Shown here: positions 1-7,744 of the stretch, one piece after another
How positions within the stretch are numbered: the first letter of the stretch is position 1
How the letters are laid out: the number at the start of each line of letters is the position of its first letter
Notes under the pieces: generated by a model
Database searches by the model: none
Told to the model about the DNA's origin: nothing
Seen by the model: the letters and a program-made list of their open reading frames with translations, nothing else
Assembly (NCBI RefSeq): GCF_019104945.1
Contig: NZ_JAHRWW010000046.1
Location: 1-64,000 of the forward strand
Length of the DNA stretch: 64,000 bases
Source of the DNA: Thermomonas sp.
Lineage (GTDB): Bacteria; Pseudomonadota; Gammaproteobacteria; Xanthomonadales; Xanthomonadaceae
Direction: 5' to 3'
Made by a program: the position numbers and the translations under genes

Positions 1-179
1 TGCTGCCCACCTGCGGCTGCGCTGGTGATGGTGTCGTGCAGCTTTGTCAGCACACGGTGCGCGGACGTGCTGCCATCACCCCGTTGGCCGTAGCTGTTAT
101 TCCCCATGCCCCAAAGTTGGTGGTGATGGGTGATGAAAAGGCTGTGCATATCGCCAGCGGAAATCAGCTTAACTGGCAT
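1..179 (-). CDS. RCC1-repeat protein, N-terminal fragment cut by the window edge
   Basis: This gene is not in the ORF track because it has no stop inside the window. Reading the minus strand from an ATG at 179 gives an open frame to base 1 beginning MPVKLISAGDMHSLF, with LWGMGNNSYGQRGDGS further on. That is the classic RCC1 (alpha-tubulin suppressor-like) blade pattern: AGxxHS, then WGxNxYGQxGDG, then a second AAGG at the edge. A GAGG ribosome site lies 6 bases before ATG 179; an in-frame ATG at 191 is the alternative. The gene follows the lipoprotein gene on the same strand within about 20 bases, so the two are probably co-transcribed. RCC1 blades form seven-bladed propellers used for protein contacts; the partner here is unknown. 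Only about 59 codons are visible. Confidence 0.75.
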   Translation of the reverse strand, partial: MPVKLISAGDMHSLFITHHHQLWGMGNNSYGQRGDGSTSAHRVLTKLHDTITSAAAGGQ

Positions 180-195
180 GGCAGACCTCATTGCA

Positions 196-1209
196 TCATT
201 GCTTTGCTGGCCAAATAGCATCAACGCAACGCGCTTGCCCTCGCTGCAGTGTGACGCTTTCCACCAGTTGCGCGCTTTGGCCGCAAAAGGCAGGTGGGTA
301 ATAGCCCGCTGTTTCAAGGCGGTAGGTGCCGCCGCTGCGCACGATGCGCATCTGCGAGTCGTAATCTTCACCTTCCCATTCAACGTGGGTCACGTCTTTG
401 TCTTGGCGGACTACGGCATTATCGTCAAAGCCTGCGGATGCGCTGCAGCTGAGCTTGCTGGGCATTACGGTAAGCAGGTCAAATTTGCGAATGCTACCGT
501 CAATATTGGGGACGATCCATAACCGTACATAGCCTTGCGGGCTTTCCTGTTTGCACTCGATCGACTCAGGTACTAGCCCATACATGGGGTCATCTGTTTC
601 TTCGGCGTCTAAGGTTTCCTCTAAACGGAAACTGCCATTGGCATCTGTCACCACCAGCGCGCCATCTTTGAACGCAACCTGCGCTGTGTCTTCATCGCCG
701 CTGGAATACGGTAGCCGCGTGATGGAAATGCCACCATCACCGAGATTGCCAATCACCAGCGAACCGCCGCGTTCTTGCGCGAGATTGATCACGAAGATGT
801 GGCCATCGCACACTTGTGCTGCTTTCAAAATATCGTCCTGATCGACAACGACGGCATCAAGTAGTGCTTGGCCCTGATCGAATTCAATTTGCCCAGAACG
901 GGTATGCGCGCCTAGGCGAACATTAAAGTGCATTTGGTAGGGAACAAAAGGCTCGCTATTTGTGCCTTCTTCATCGTCATTTGAGGCTCGCGCGTAATTG
1001 TCGCTGAAGGTGAATTCGCGCTCGCCCTTCATCGACCAGTCGTGTAATGAAAGACAGGTACCGGCGCCAAAGAGCGATAGCGTGCTGGCAGAGGGCGCTG
1101 CCTGCACAGGTGCGGCGGTTGCTGCGGCTGCGGGTGGCGGTTCAGGCTTGCAGCCACCAAACGCTACGATTGCGAGCAGACATAGGAATAGGCGAAATGG
1201 AGTGCGCAT
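196..1209 (-). CDS. Uncharacterised lipoprotein, 337 aa
   Basis: The N-terminus has a short basic start, a hydrophobic stretch and a lipobox (AFGGC), so it should be exported and lipidated at Cys20. An Ala/Pro linker (about residues 22-42) follows. The rest is an acidic mixed-beta domain with several cysteines (CLSLHD, QVCDGH, IECKQE, KLSCSAS, AFCGQ, ARCVD), consistent with disulfides in the periplasm. I do not recognise the family. It lies between an M20 peptidase gene upstream and an RCC1-repeat gene downstream, all on the minus strand. An inverted repeat sits directly over its ribosome site (see separate entry). The start is supported by AGGA about 6 bases before the ATG. Confidence 0.8.
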   Translation of the reverse strand: MRTPFRLFLCLLAIVAFGGCKPEPPPAAAATAAPVQAAPSASTLSLFGAGTCLSLHDWSMKGEREFTFSDNYARASNDDEEGTNSEPFVPYQMHFNVRLGAHTRSGQIEFDQGQALLDAVVVDQDDILKAAQVCDGHIFVINLAQERGGSLVIGNLGDGGISITRLPYSSGDEDTAQVAFKDGALVVTDANGSFRLEETLDAEETDDPMYGLVPESIECKQESPQGYVRLWIVPNIDGSIRKFDLLTVMPSKLSCSASAGFDDNAVVRQDKDVTHVEWEGEDYDSQMRIVRSGGTYRLETAGYYPPAFCGQSAQLVESVTLQRGQARCVDAIWPAKQ

Positions 1210-1210
1210 G

Positions 1211-1232
1211 GAATATCCTGCGATGGATATTC
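1211..1232 (-). promoter_or_regulatory. Inverted repeat over the ribosome site of the lipoprotein gene
   Basis: GAATATCC-TGCGAT-GGATATTC on the plus strand is a perfect 8-bp inverted repeat with a 6-base loop. It ends just before the lipoprotein ATG, and on the transcript the AGGA ribosome site lies in the downstream arm, so the hairpin would sequester it. It could be an operator, a translational control hairpin or chance. Confidence 0.35.
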
Positions 1233-1285
1233 ACCTATACGCGGGCGTGTGCATATTCCGGACATGACGCTTCGCGGGCCCGCAG

Positions 1286-2584
1286 TTAGCGCGGGCTTTG
1301 CGAGAGGCGGTAGATCATGAGCGCTGCGCGTTTGGCTTGGCGCGGAAGTGCGGTAAGGTCGATGTATTCACCCGCTTCGTGGCTATTGCCACCGGAGGCA
1401 CCCAGCCCAATCAGCCCATCCACGTCGGTGGCGACAAATGAAATATCGCCCGCACCGCGGCGTAAGGGATCAATCTCGCCCATCTCTGCAAGGCCAAGAT
1501 CGCGGTTGATGCCGTTGAGCTGCGCCAATAGGGCGCGGTTGCCGGCGGTGGGGGCCATGGGCGGGTAGTGTTCTTCAATCAAAATTTCGGCAGAGGTGCG
1601 TGGCAGGTGACGCGCCACAATCTCTTGCATCTTGGTTTTAACGCGTGTGGTTTGCTCGGGCGTGAGCGTGCGGAAGTCGCCACGCGCAATGGCAATAGGC
1701 GGCACGATATTGTCTTTGCCGCTGGATTGAATGCGCGAGCGGCTAGCGTCTAGCGTGGCCTGTTCGCCACCACCCAACAGCCCGACATTAAACGTGAGGT
1801 TGGGTTCGGGCAGTTCATTGCGAAAGGTGTTCAAAATACGCGCCAGTTCAAACGCCGCGCCATCGCCCATTGCTTCGGAAAAAATACCGGAGCTATGCCC
1901 GGTTTCGCCGTGCACGGTGAGTGTCCACACGTTCGACGAACGCCGTGCCACTGCGCCCATTTCGCGGCCGTCCTGATGGGAGAGATTTTCAAAATCGAGC
2001 GCAGCATCGGCGCGTTTACCCGCGGCAATCAGGTCGGCACGGGCCAGTGCAACGGGCGTGCCTACTTCTTCTTCATCACCAGTGAGCACGACTTCAATAT
2101 CCGCATCACGCAGTGCGCCCGCATCGTGCAGGGCGCGCAGCGCCGCAAGAATCACAACAACACCGCCCTTGTCATCGCCCACGCCGGGGCCATAAGCGCG
2201 GTTTCCTTCAATACGGAATTCGGTAAATGGATTATCCGGCTCAAAGACCGTATCTAAGTGGCCAATCAGCAGGACGCGCTTGCCCTGCCCGTTACCCTTG
2301 TGTGTGGCGATGAGGTGCCCCGCGCGGCCAGTGGCCTGCATCGGCTTCCATTCCACCTTAAACCCAAGGGCTTCAAACTCGGGGCGCAACATATCGGCCA
2401 CCGCTTTAACGCCTGCAAGGTTGAATGTGCCGCTGTTTTGTTCCACCAGCTTCTGCAGCAAGGCCACTTGAGTGTGTTGCCCGGCATCCACGCCTGCGCT
2501 AATGCGTTGTTCAATCGGGCTGATGCCCGCATGAGCCGTCAGTGTGAGCAATAAAGAGCAGGCAAGGATGGTGAGTTTGGGCAT
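1286..2584 (-). CDS. Secreted M20-family metallopeptidase (glutamate carboxypeptidase-like)
   Basis: This is an M20 peptidase of the carboxypeptidase G2 / glutamate carboxypeptidase type, expected to use two zinc ions to cleave C-terminal residues or N-acyl amino acids. Visible motifs are GHLDTV (first metal ligand and Asp), GPGVGDDKGG (bridging Asp), TGDEEEVG (catalytic Glu pair), DFEN, and GHSSGIF in the dimerisation domain. The ORF opens at 2668, but the signal peptide begins at an internal Met (MPKLTILACSLLLTLTAHA), so I start at 2584. This makes 432 aa, normal for the family. It is the first gene of a minus-strand run continuing into the lipoprotein and RCC1 genes, and is divergent from the propeller sensor. 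Confidence 0.9.
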   Translation of the reverse strand: MPKLTILACSLLLTLTAHAGISPIEQRISAGVDAGQHTQVALLQKLVEQNSGTFNLAGVKAVADMLRPEFEALGFKVEWKPMQATGRAGHLIATHKGNGQGKRVLLIGHLDTVFEPDNPFTEFRIEGNRAYGPGVGDDKGGVVVILAALRALHDAGALRDADIEVVLTGDEEEVGTPVALARADLIAAGKRADAALDFENLSHQDGREMGAVARRSSNVWTLTVHGETGHSSGIFSEAMGDGAAFELARILNTFRNELPEPNLTFNVGLLGGGEQATLDASRSRIQSSGKDNIVPPIAIARGDFRTLTPEQTTRVKTKMQEIVARHLPRTSAEILIEEHYPPMAPTAGNRALLAQLNGINRDLGLAEMGEIDPLRRGAGDISFVATDVDGLIGLGASGGNSHEAGEYIDLTALPRQAKRAALMIYRLSQSPR

Positions 2585-2693
2585 GAGCGTATGTTGAAGC
2601 CAGAAAACAGCACCATAGCGAAATGTGGATGGGGCAGAAAGGGCCATTCGTATGGTTAGAATCAACAAGTAAACGGGAACCAGGAACGCAGGG

Positions 2694-5036
2694 ATGGGGA
2701 AAGTGTTGTGGATGCTGGGGCGGGCTTTACTATGGGGCTGTCTGCTGATGGCCTTGCCTGCTAGTGCGGAGCGCCCTGCGCTCGCATTATCAGAGGCCCC
2801 CGTTCTACGCCACTATGGTGTGGCAGATGGTGTACCGCAGGTAACCGTTAATGGGTTGTTGCGCACACAAGATGGGTTTCTTTGGGTGAGCACCTTCGGC
2901 GGCTTGGCCCGTTTTGATGGACAGACATTTCGCGTGCTTCGCTCGGATGAAGTCGGGCCCGTTAGTCGACGCATTACCGCGCTGCATGAGGACGCATTGC
3001 ATCAACTTTGGGTAGGAACCGAGGACGCGGGGCTGGGTGTGTATCGCGAAGGAACATTTCGCACACTGGATATTTGCGAAAAGCGCTGCATCGTGTTTCG
3101 GCTGTTCTCGCCGAATGCGCGCGAAGTCTGGGCGATGACTGCAAAGGGCGTTTTTCGTATTGATGCGAAAACATTTCGAACAATCGGCTCGATCCCTATC
3201 AATGGGCAATACTCTTTGAGTGCGCGCGTTGCAGGCCAGACTTTATTGGGTGGATTGTCGGGCCTGCAGCAATGGGATAACGGTGCGCTCAAACCATTGG
3301 CATTGCCCGATGGACGGCGGCGGGTACACGCGATGGTGGCGCAAGAAGGCATTGTTTGGATGTTGTTGGATGGCGCCTTTTTGTATCGCTACACCGCTAG
3401 CAATAGGCAGTGGGAGGCGATTAAAACGCTGCAGGAACGCGAGACACATCTGCTAGAAGATGGCGCTGGGCGCGTGTATCTCGCCGATGCGCGTAATGGC
3501 ACACGCAGGCTCTTAAACGATGGGCGCGAAGAAACTGTGCCGGGCGCAGAAAAACTCTATGCCATAAGCCTGTTGGTCGATTCGGAAGAAACGCTTTGGA
3601 TCGGCACGCCGAACGATGGTTTATGGGCCGTGCGCCCCGCGCGCGTAGGCGTACTGCGCTCCGCCGTCGAGCCCGCTGCACCTGGGCGGGTACTTGCCGC
3701 AGATGGGCGCGGTGGCATTTGGTTGGCGATGTCTTGCATTTCGCTCTGGCATTTAGATGCCGCAGGTACGCAAACCGAATGGCCGGTCGCTGCGGCGCTA
3801 GGTGATGGTTGCATTCATAGCTTGCTGTACGAAAAAGAATCGAATGCCTTATGGATTGGTACGTCGGGTGGCGTGCTGGCGCGCTTGCAGCAAGGGCGCG
3901 TGGAGCGTGTTGCGGTTTGGCCGCAGGCGGGGCAGGTGGGTGTTTGGAAGGAGGGTAGCGCGTACTGGGTGGCGAATGCGCAGTTCGTCGGGCGTATGCA
4001 CCTTGCAGCCGATGGCAGCGTGCAGCGTATCGAAAAAATCCCTGCGCTGGCCGGTATGGAAGTCAAACGCATTACTGCTGCGCGTACGGGCGGCGTGTGG
4101 GTGGCGGGGGATCGCGGTGCGTTCCGAATAGACGGCGGCAATATCGCACAGCGCTGGACGCCAGCGCAGCACAAAGGCTTGCGTTTTCTCCGCGCACTCT
4201 ATGAAGACACGGCTGGCGTGCTGTGGCTTGGTAGCTATGGCAATGGTCTATTTCGAATTGAGCACGGAGACGTGCAGCAATTCACCGAGGCCAATGGGCT
4301 GGTGGACGATACCGTTTCCTGCATCTTGCCGGATGATCGCGGGCCACTATGGTTGGCCGGTAATCGCGGGATCAACGTGTTGATGGATCGGCACATTGGC
4401 GCAGCAGGCCCTGTGATGCGCAGCCTGACTGAAAAAGACGGCTTGATCACGTCCGAGTTCAACGGCAGCACGGTGCCGCCTTGCGTCGATGACGGTCGCA
4501 GCCATCTCTGGTTTGCCATGATGACGGGGTTTGCGCGTGTGTCGCCGATGCAGCTGGATTGGAGCCGAGGGCGCGTGCCTACGGCCTATATTGAGCAAGC
4601 CAGTGCGGCGGGGCCGCTTCTGCACCTTTCAGGGTGGAATGAATTGTCAGCCAATACCAATATGCTTTCGGTCCGTTACGGCGCAATTTTTCTTCTAGGG
4701 TTAGATCAGGTGCGCTTTCGTTACCGCATTGTGGGGGCGGTGGAGCGCTCCAACGATTGGGTCAATGTCGGGGTCAATCGCAGCGTATTATTCTCGGAAC
4801 TTCCTTGGGGGTACTTCACCTTTGAAGTGCAGGCGCGCGAACTGGGAGGTGCATGGTCACCCTCGGCCCAATTACAGTTATATCGCCCACAGCCTTGGTA
4901 TAAGCACCAGTGGGCGTGGTGGGCATTAAGCCTTGCCTGTTTGGTGGCGCTATTGCTGATGCGTGCGCACGAAGAAGACGCTGATGCGGAATTACTCTCG
5001 CGCCTGCGTAAGCCAGAATCAGGCCAAGGGCATTGA
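2694..5036 (+). CDS. Beta-propeller sensor protein (Reg_prop and Y_Y_Y) without an output domain
   Basis: A signal peptide ends near ALPASA. It is followed by many Reg_prop blades with the pattern DGFLWVST..GLARFDG, LWVGTEDAGLGVY, LWIGTPNDGLW and LWLGSYGNGLF, forming a periplasmic propeller over roughly residues 40-620. A Y_Y_Y immunoglobulin-like domain follows (about 650-735), then one membrane helix (WWALSLACLVALLLM). In hybrid sensors of this build the helix leads into a GGDEF or kinase domain. Here only about 30 charged residues follow before the stop, so the protein cannot signal alone. The histidine kinase gene on the other strand overlaps its 3' end by 18 bases and is the obvious candidate partner, together with the response regulator beyond. 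Confidence 0.88.
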   Translation: MGKVLWMLGRALLWGCLLMALPASAERPALALSEAPVLRHYGVADGVPQVTVNGLLRTQDGFLWVSTFGGLARFDGQTFRVLRSDEVGPVSRRITALHEDALHQLWVGTEDAGLGVYREGTFRTLDICEKRCIVFRLFSPNAREVWAMTAKGVFRIDAKTFRTIGSIPINGQYSLSARVAGQTLLGGLSGLQQWDNGALKPLALPDGRRRVHAMVAQEGIVWMLLDGAFLYRYTASNRQWEAIKTLQERETHLLEDGAGRVYLADARNGTRRLLNDGREETVPGAEKLYAISLLVDSEETLWIGTPNDGLWAVRPARVGVLRSAVEPAAPGRVLAADGRGGIWLAMSCISLWHLDAAGTQTEWPVAAALGDGCIHSLLYEKESNALWIGTSGGVLARLQQGRVERVAVWPQAGQVGVWKEGSAYWVANAQFVGRMHLAADGSVQRIEKIPALAGMEVKRITAARTGGVWVAGDRGAFRIDGGNIAQRWTPAQHKGLRFLRALYEDTAGVLWLGSYGNGLFRIEHGDVQQFTEANGLVDDTVSCILPDDRGPLWLAGNRGINVLMDRHIGAAGPVMRSLTEKDGLITSEFNGSTVPPCVDDGRSHLWFAMMTGFARVSPMQLDWSRGRVPTAYIEQASAAGPLLHLSGWNELSANTNMLSVRYGAIFLLGLDQVRFRYRIVGAVERSNDWVNVGVNRSVLFSELPWGYFTFEVQARELGGAWSPSAQLQLYRPQPWYKHQWAWWALSLACLVALLLMRAHEEDADAELLSRLRKPESGQGH

Positions 5037-6113
5037 CGCAGGCGCTGCCTGCAAAGGCAGCTGCACAAGAAAGCGCGTGCCTTCTCCAAGTGTACTTGCA
5101 ACGGCAATTTGCCCGTTTGCATCGGTCATGATGCGGTTCACCATGGCAAGGCCAATCCCCGTGCCACCATGCGTCGGCTTAGTGGTGAAGAAGGGTTCAA
5201 AAATTTGCTGAGCCACCTCCGCCGACATGCCGCAACCCGTATCGTGAATTTGCAGCTGCACCTCATTTTCAGTGAGGCGCGTTTCAATACGGAAGACGCC
5301 CTCGTGCGCAATCGCATCTCCAGCATTTTTTGCCAGATTCAAAATACTGGCCTCAAACTCGGCGGGGTCGATGTTGACCCAAGCAGGCTGCGCGCAGAGC
5401 ACCATACGAATATCAATACGTTCACCCAGCATATGGGCCAGCATGGGCTGTAGTTCATTGAGAAGGGTGTTGATATCCACCACTTCACGCGCGGGTGATG
5501 TGGCGCGCGCCAGTGTCATGAGTTTCCCCGTAAGTTGTTTGCCACGGCGGGTGGCAACGGTAATGCCGCGCATGCGTTCTTGCAAATGCTCGGCATCATT
5601 GCGTTCGGTGGCATAGCCCAAAATTACGCTAAGCAGGTTGTTGAAGTCGTGGGCCACGTTTCCGGCCAATTTACCCAGTGCATCCATGCGCTGCGAATGC
5701 ACAAGCTGCGCCTGCGAGTGTTCCTTATGTTGAATTTCTTTTTCTAACTGGCGGCAGAGTAAGGCGAGGTCTTGGCTGCGGCGACGGTTGGCGTCTAATT
5801 GCACAAGCAAACGGTCTAATACCAGCGCCATGATGAGCCCTTCCATAGAGGGCTGCAGCAAACTGGCGAACGCTGTTTTGAGCGTGATCTCATGTTGCTG
5901 ATCGACCCAAGTACCAAGCAGCAAGATGCCGAAACAGATAAACGCGCTGACCCAAAGCCCGCGACGGCCAAGCAAAAGCGCCGAAAAAAGCAGTGGCACA
6001 ATACCCAGCAGAACGCTTTGCTGCGCAGCCAGCCCGTAGTAATAGTGGCTAAGCGCAAGCAGGCTTAAGCCGGTGGCGACGAATGCAATGGCGAGCTGGC
6101 GAGACAGTGGCAT
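5019..6113 (-). CDS. Membrane histidine kinase
   Basis: Several N-terminal membrane helices fill about the first 90 residues. They are followed by a short coiled coil, then a HisKA domain of the GNVAHDFNNLL type and a complete HATPase domain (N box LNLAKNAGDA, G1 DTGCGM, F box FEPFFTTK, G2 GGTGIGLAM). The phospho-accepting His is in AHDFNN. There is no PAS or large periplasmic domain, so stimulus sensing may come through the membrane part or a partner. The ORF can start at 6236, but that extension looks non-native, and MPLSRQLAIAF at 6113 leads straight into the first helix. It is divergent from the response regulator and convergent with the propeller sensor. Confidence 0.88.
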   Translation of the reverse strand: MPLSRQLAIAFVATGLSLLALSHYYYGLAAQQSVLLGIVPLLFSALLLGRRGLWVSAFICFGILLLGTWVDQQHEITLKTAFASLLQPSMEGLIMALVLDRLLVQLDANRRRSQDLALLCRQLEKEIQHKEHSQAQLVHSQRMDALGKLAGNVAHDFNNLLSVILGYATERNDAEHLQERMRGITVATRRGKQLTGKLMTLARATSPAREVVDINTLLNELQPMLAHMLGERIDIRMVLCAQPAWVNIDPAEFEASILNLAKNAGDAIAHEGVFRIETRLTENEVQLQIHDTGCGMSAEVAQQIFEPFFTTKPTHGGTGIGLAMVNRIMTDANGQIAVASTLGEGTRFLVQLPLQAAPASMPLA

Positions 6114-6272
6114 AGCGGAAGTATCGCGCGCCTGCCCGCGCTGTGCAGCAGCGAGGGGTGCGCCAAGAGTCTGTGCGAAAGACGGGCGGCGGAAGGCAGA
6201 GCATAAACGGCAAAGGAAAAGAGTGACTTTTGTCATAGAATGGAGCGGTGAATCACTCTGTCTCGGGTTGGC

Positions 6273-6989
6273 ATGCCTTTAGATAGCAATGGACTGTTCG
6301 TCTTAGTGGTGGAAGATGACGATGAACTGCGTGAACGGATTCTCGTCCCCGGCCTGCTGCGGCAAGGGTTTGATGCGGTTGGCGTGAATAGCGCGCTGGG
6401 CCTGTATCGAGCGCTGAGCTTGCGGTCTTGCGGCCTGTTTGTGGTAGATATTGGGCTGCCCGATGAAAGCGGGTTTGAGGTGGTGCGTCACTTGCGGAAG
6501 CTGGGTGATGTGGGCGTGGTCATGCTCACCGGGCGGTCTGACCCGGGCGATCAAATTCGCGGATTGGAAGAAGGTGCCGACGCCTATTTGGCCAAGCCCG
6601 TGGACGTGGCCGTTTTAGCCGCCACCCTGCGCAGCGTGGCGCGCCGCCTTGTGCCTGAAGTTGCGCCCGTAGCTGCAGCGCCTACCGCCGTCATTCAAAC
6701 CGAGCGCTGGCAATTAACCCAGCAAGGCTGGCTGCTGGTCTCTCCGTCAGGGGAAAGCATCAAACTGTCGGCCAACGAACGCCTGTTGCTCACGGTTGTG
6801 ATGGACGCGGCGGGTGTCACCGTGGAAAAAGAACGCATCTTGCAGCAGCTCTGCGGCGCAGAGCACGACTTCGACCCGCACCGCCTAGAAATGCTGGTGC
6901 ACCGGCTGCGGCGCAAAGTGCAAACCGTTACCGGAGACGAGCTGCCGCTACTCACCGTGCGCGGGACGGGATATTTGTTTTTGGCGTAA
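6273..6989 (+). CDS. OmpR/PhoB-type response regulator
   Basis: The receiver domain (about residues 8-125) has the acidic pair VVEDDDE, the phospho-acceptor Asp in VVDIGLPD, the conserved Thr in MLTGR and the Lys in AKPVD. The winged-helix DNA-binding domain (about 140-238) ends with the typical VHRLRRKV and RGTGYLF patterns. It is therefore a transcription factor activated by phosphorylation. The gene starts about 160 bases from the divergent kinase gene, so the two probably form a pair sharing a control region. The targets are not visible; the AT-rich promoter of the surface operon just downstream is a reasonable guess. Confidence 0.93.
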   Translation: MPLDSNGLFVLVVEDDDELRERILVPGLLRQGFDAVGVNSALGLYRALSLRSCGLFVVDIGLPDESGFEVVRHLRKLGDVGVVMLTGRSDPGDQIRGLEEGADAYLAKPVDVAVLAATLRSVARRLVPEVAPVAAAPTAVIQTERWQLTQQGWLLVSPSGESIKLSANERLLLTVVMDAAGVTVEKERILQQLCGAEHDFDPHRLEMLVHRLRRKVQTVTGDELPLLTVRGTGYLFLA

Positions 6990-7058
6990 TTTAAATCGCG
7001 TATTCATGTAAATCACCGTTACTCACTAAATATTGCATCTTTTGTGAATAAACCGTGA

Positions 7059-7088
7059 TTGATTCCGCATTTATCAAAATTTTATACT
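7059..7088 (+). promoter_or_regulatory. Sigma-70-like promoter for the surface-protein operon
   Basis: TTGATT and TATACT are separated by 18 bases within an AT-rich stretch (about 6990-7100) that stands out from its GC-rich surroundings. The predicted start lies a few bases before the DUF3617 gene. AT-rich DNA of this kind is also a common target of silencing proteins. Confidence 0.5.
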
Positions 7089-7110
7089 GTCAGCCAATCT
7101 TAAAAGTGTG

Positions 7111-7734
7111 ATGTGCGTGGGAACTAGGGGCGCGGGGTTGAAAACGGAAATCTCAAAAAGATGGGTGGCCAGCGCTGCCTGTCGTTCCGTGCTGCTTGCG
7201 CTGCTGTTTGTTTCTGGTGCTGTGGTTGCAAAGCAGCCGGTGGTTAAGCCAAGCGCCGATCGTGCCAACCTGCCGATGCGCAAGGCTGGGCTTTGGGAAG
7301 TGACGATTCAAGGACATGCGGCACCGGGCGCGCGCGGTGTGCGGCAGTCGGCGCAAACAGTTTTGCAATGTACAGATGCCAAAGCCGAACGGGTGATGCT
7401 GCTTTCTATCTTGCCCACGCAGGAGAATTGCGGCGCTTTCAATGTGGCGAGCAGCAAGAAGGGCAGCTATGACATCGCTGGGGCATGCAAAGTGCATGAC
7501 CAGCGCGTGGTGTTGAATATGCAGTTGCGGGGCGATTTAAACGCGATGTATGGCGGGACATACAGCGCGGAATACCCGGGTGCTGCAATGGCCAAGGTAG
7601 GGCCAGTTGGGTTTCAGGGGCGCTGGCTGGGGGCGTGTAAGCCGGGGCAACGCCCGGGCGACATGGTGCTGCCGAACGGTGCCAAAGTGAATGTGGTTGA
7701 TGACGTCGAGCGTGCCGAAGGGCACGCCCATTAA
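7111..7734 (+). CDS. DUF3617-family exported protein
   Basis: A membrane or signal segment (SVLLALLFVSGAVVA) is followed by a DUF3617 domain, recognisable by MRKAGLWEVT near its start, a fixed cysteine pattern (LQCTDAK, ENCGAF, GACKV) and GRWLGAC near the end. Proteins of this family are small periplasmic proteins of unknown function, common in proteobacteria. The ORF begins with GTG at 7108, with ATG three bases later; a TTG at 7138 is also possible because the predicted transcription start is very close. It is 10 bases from the start of the giant repeat protein, so translation is probably linked and a shared role in the surface operon is likely. Confidence 0.8.
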   Translation: MCVGTRGAGLKTEISKRWVASAACRSVLLALLFVSGAVVAKQPVVKPSADRANLPMRKAGLWEVTIQGHAAPGARGVRQSAQTVLQCTDAKAERVMLLSILPTQENCGAFNVASSKKGSYDIAGACKVHDQRVVLNMQLRGDLNAMYGGTYSAEYPGAAMAKVGPVGFQGRWLGACKPGQRPGDMVLPNGAKVNVVDDVERAEGHAH

Positions 7735-7744
7735 GGATATGTCC

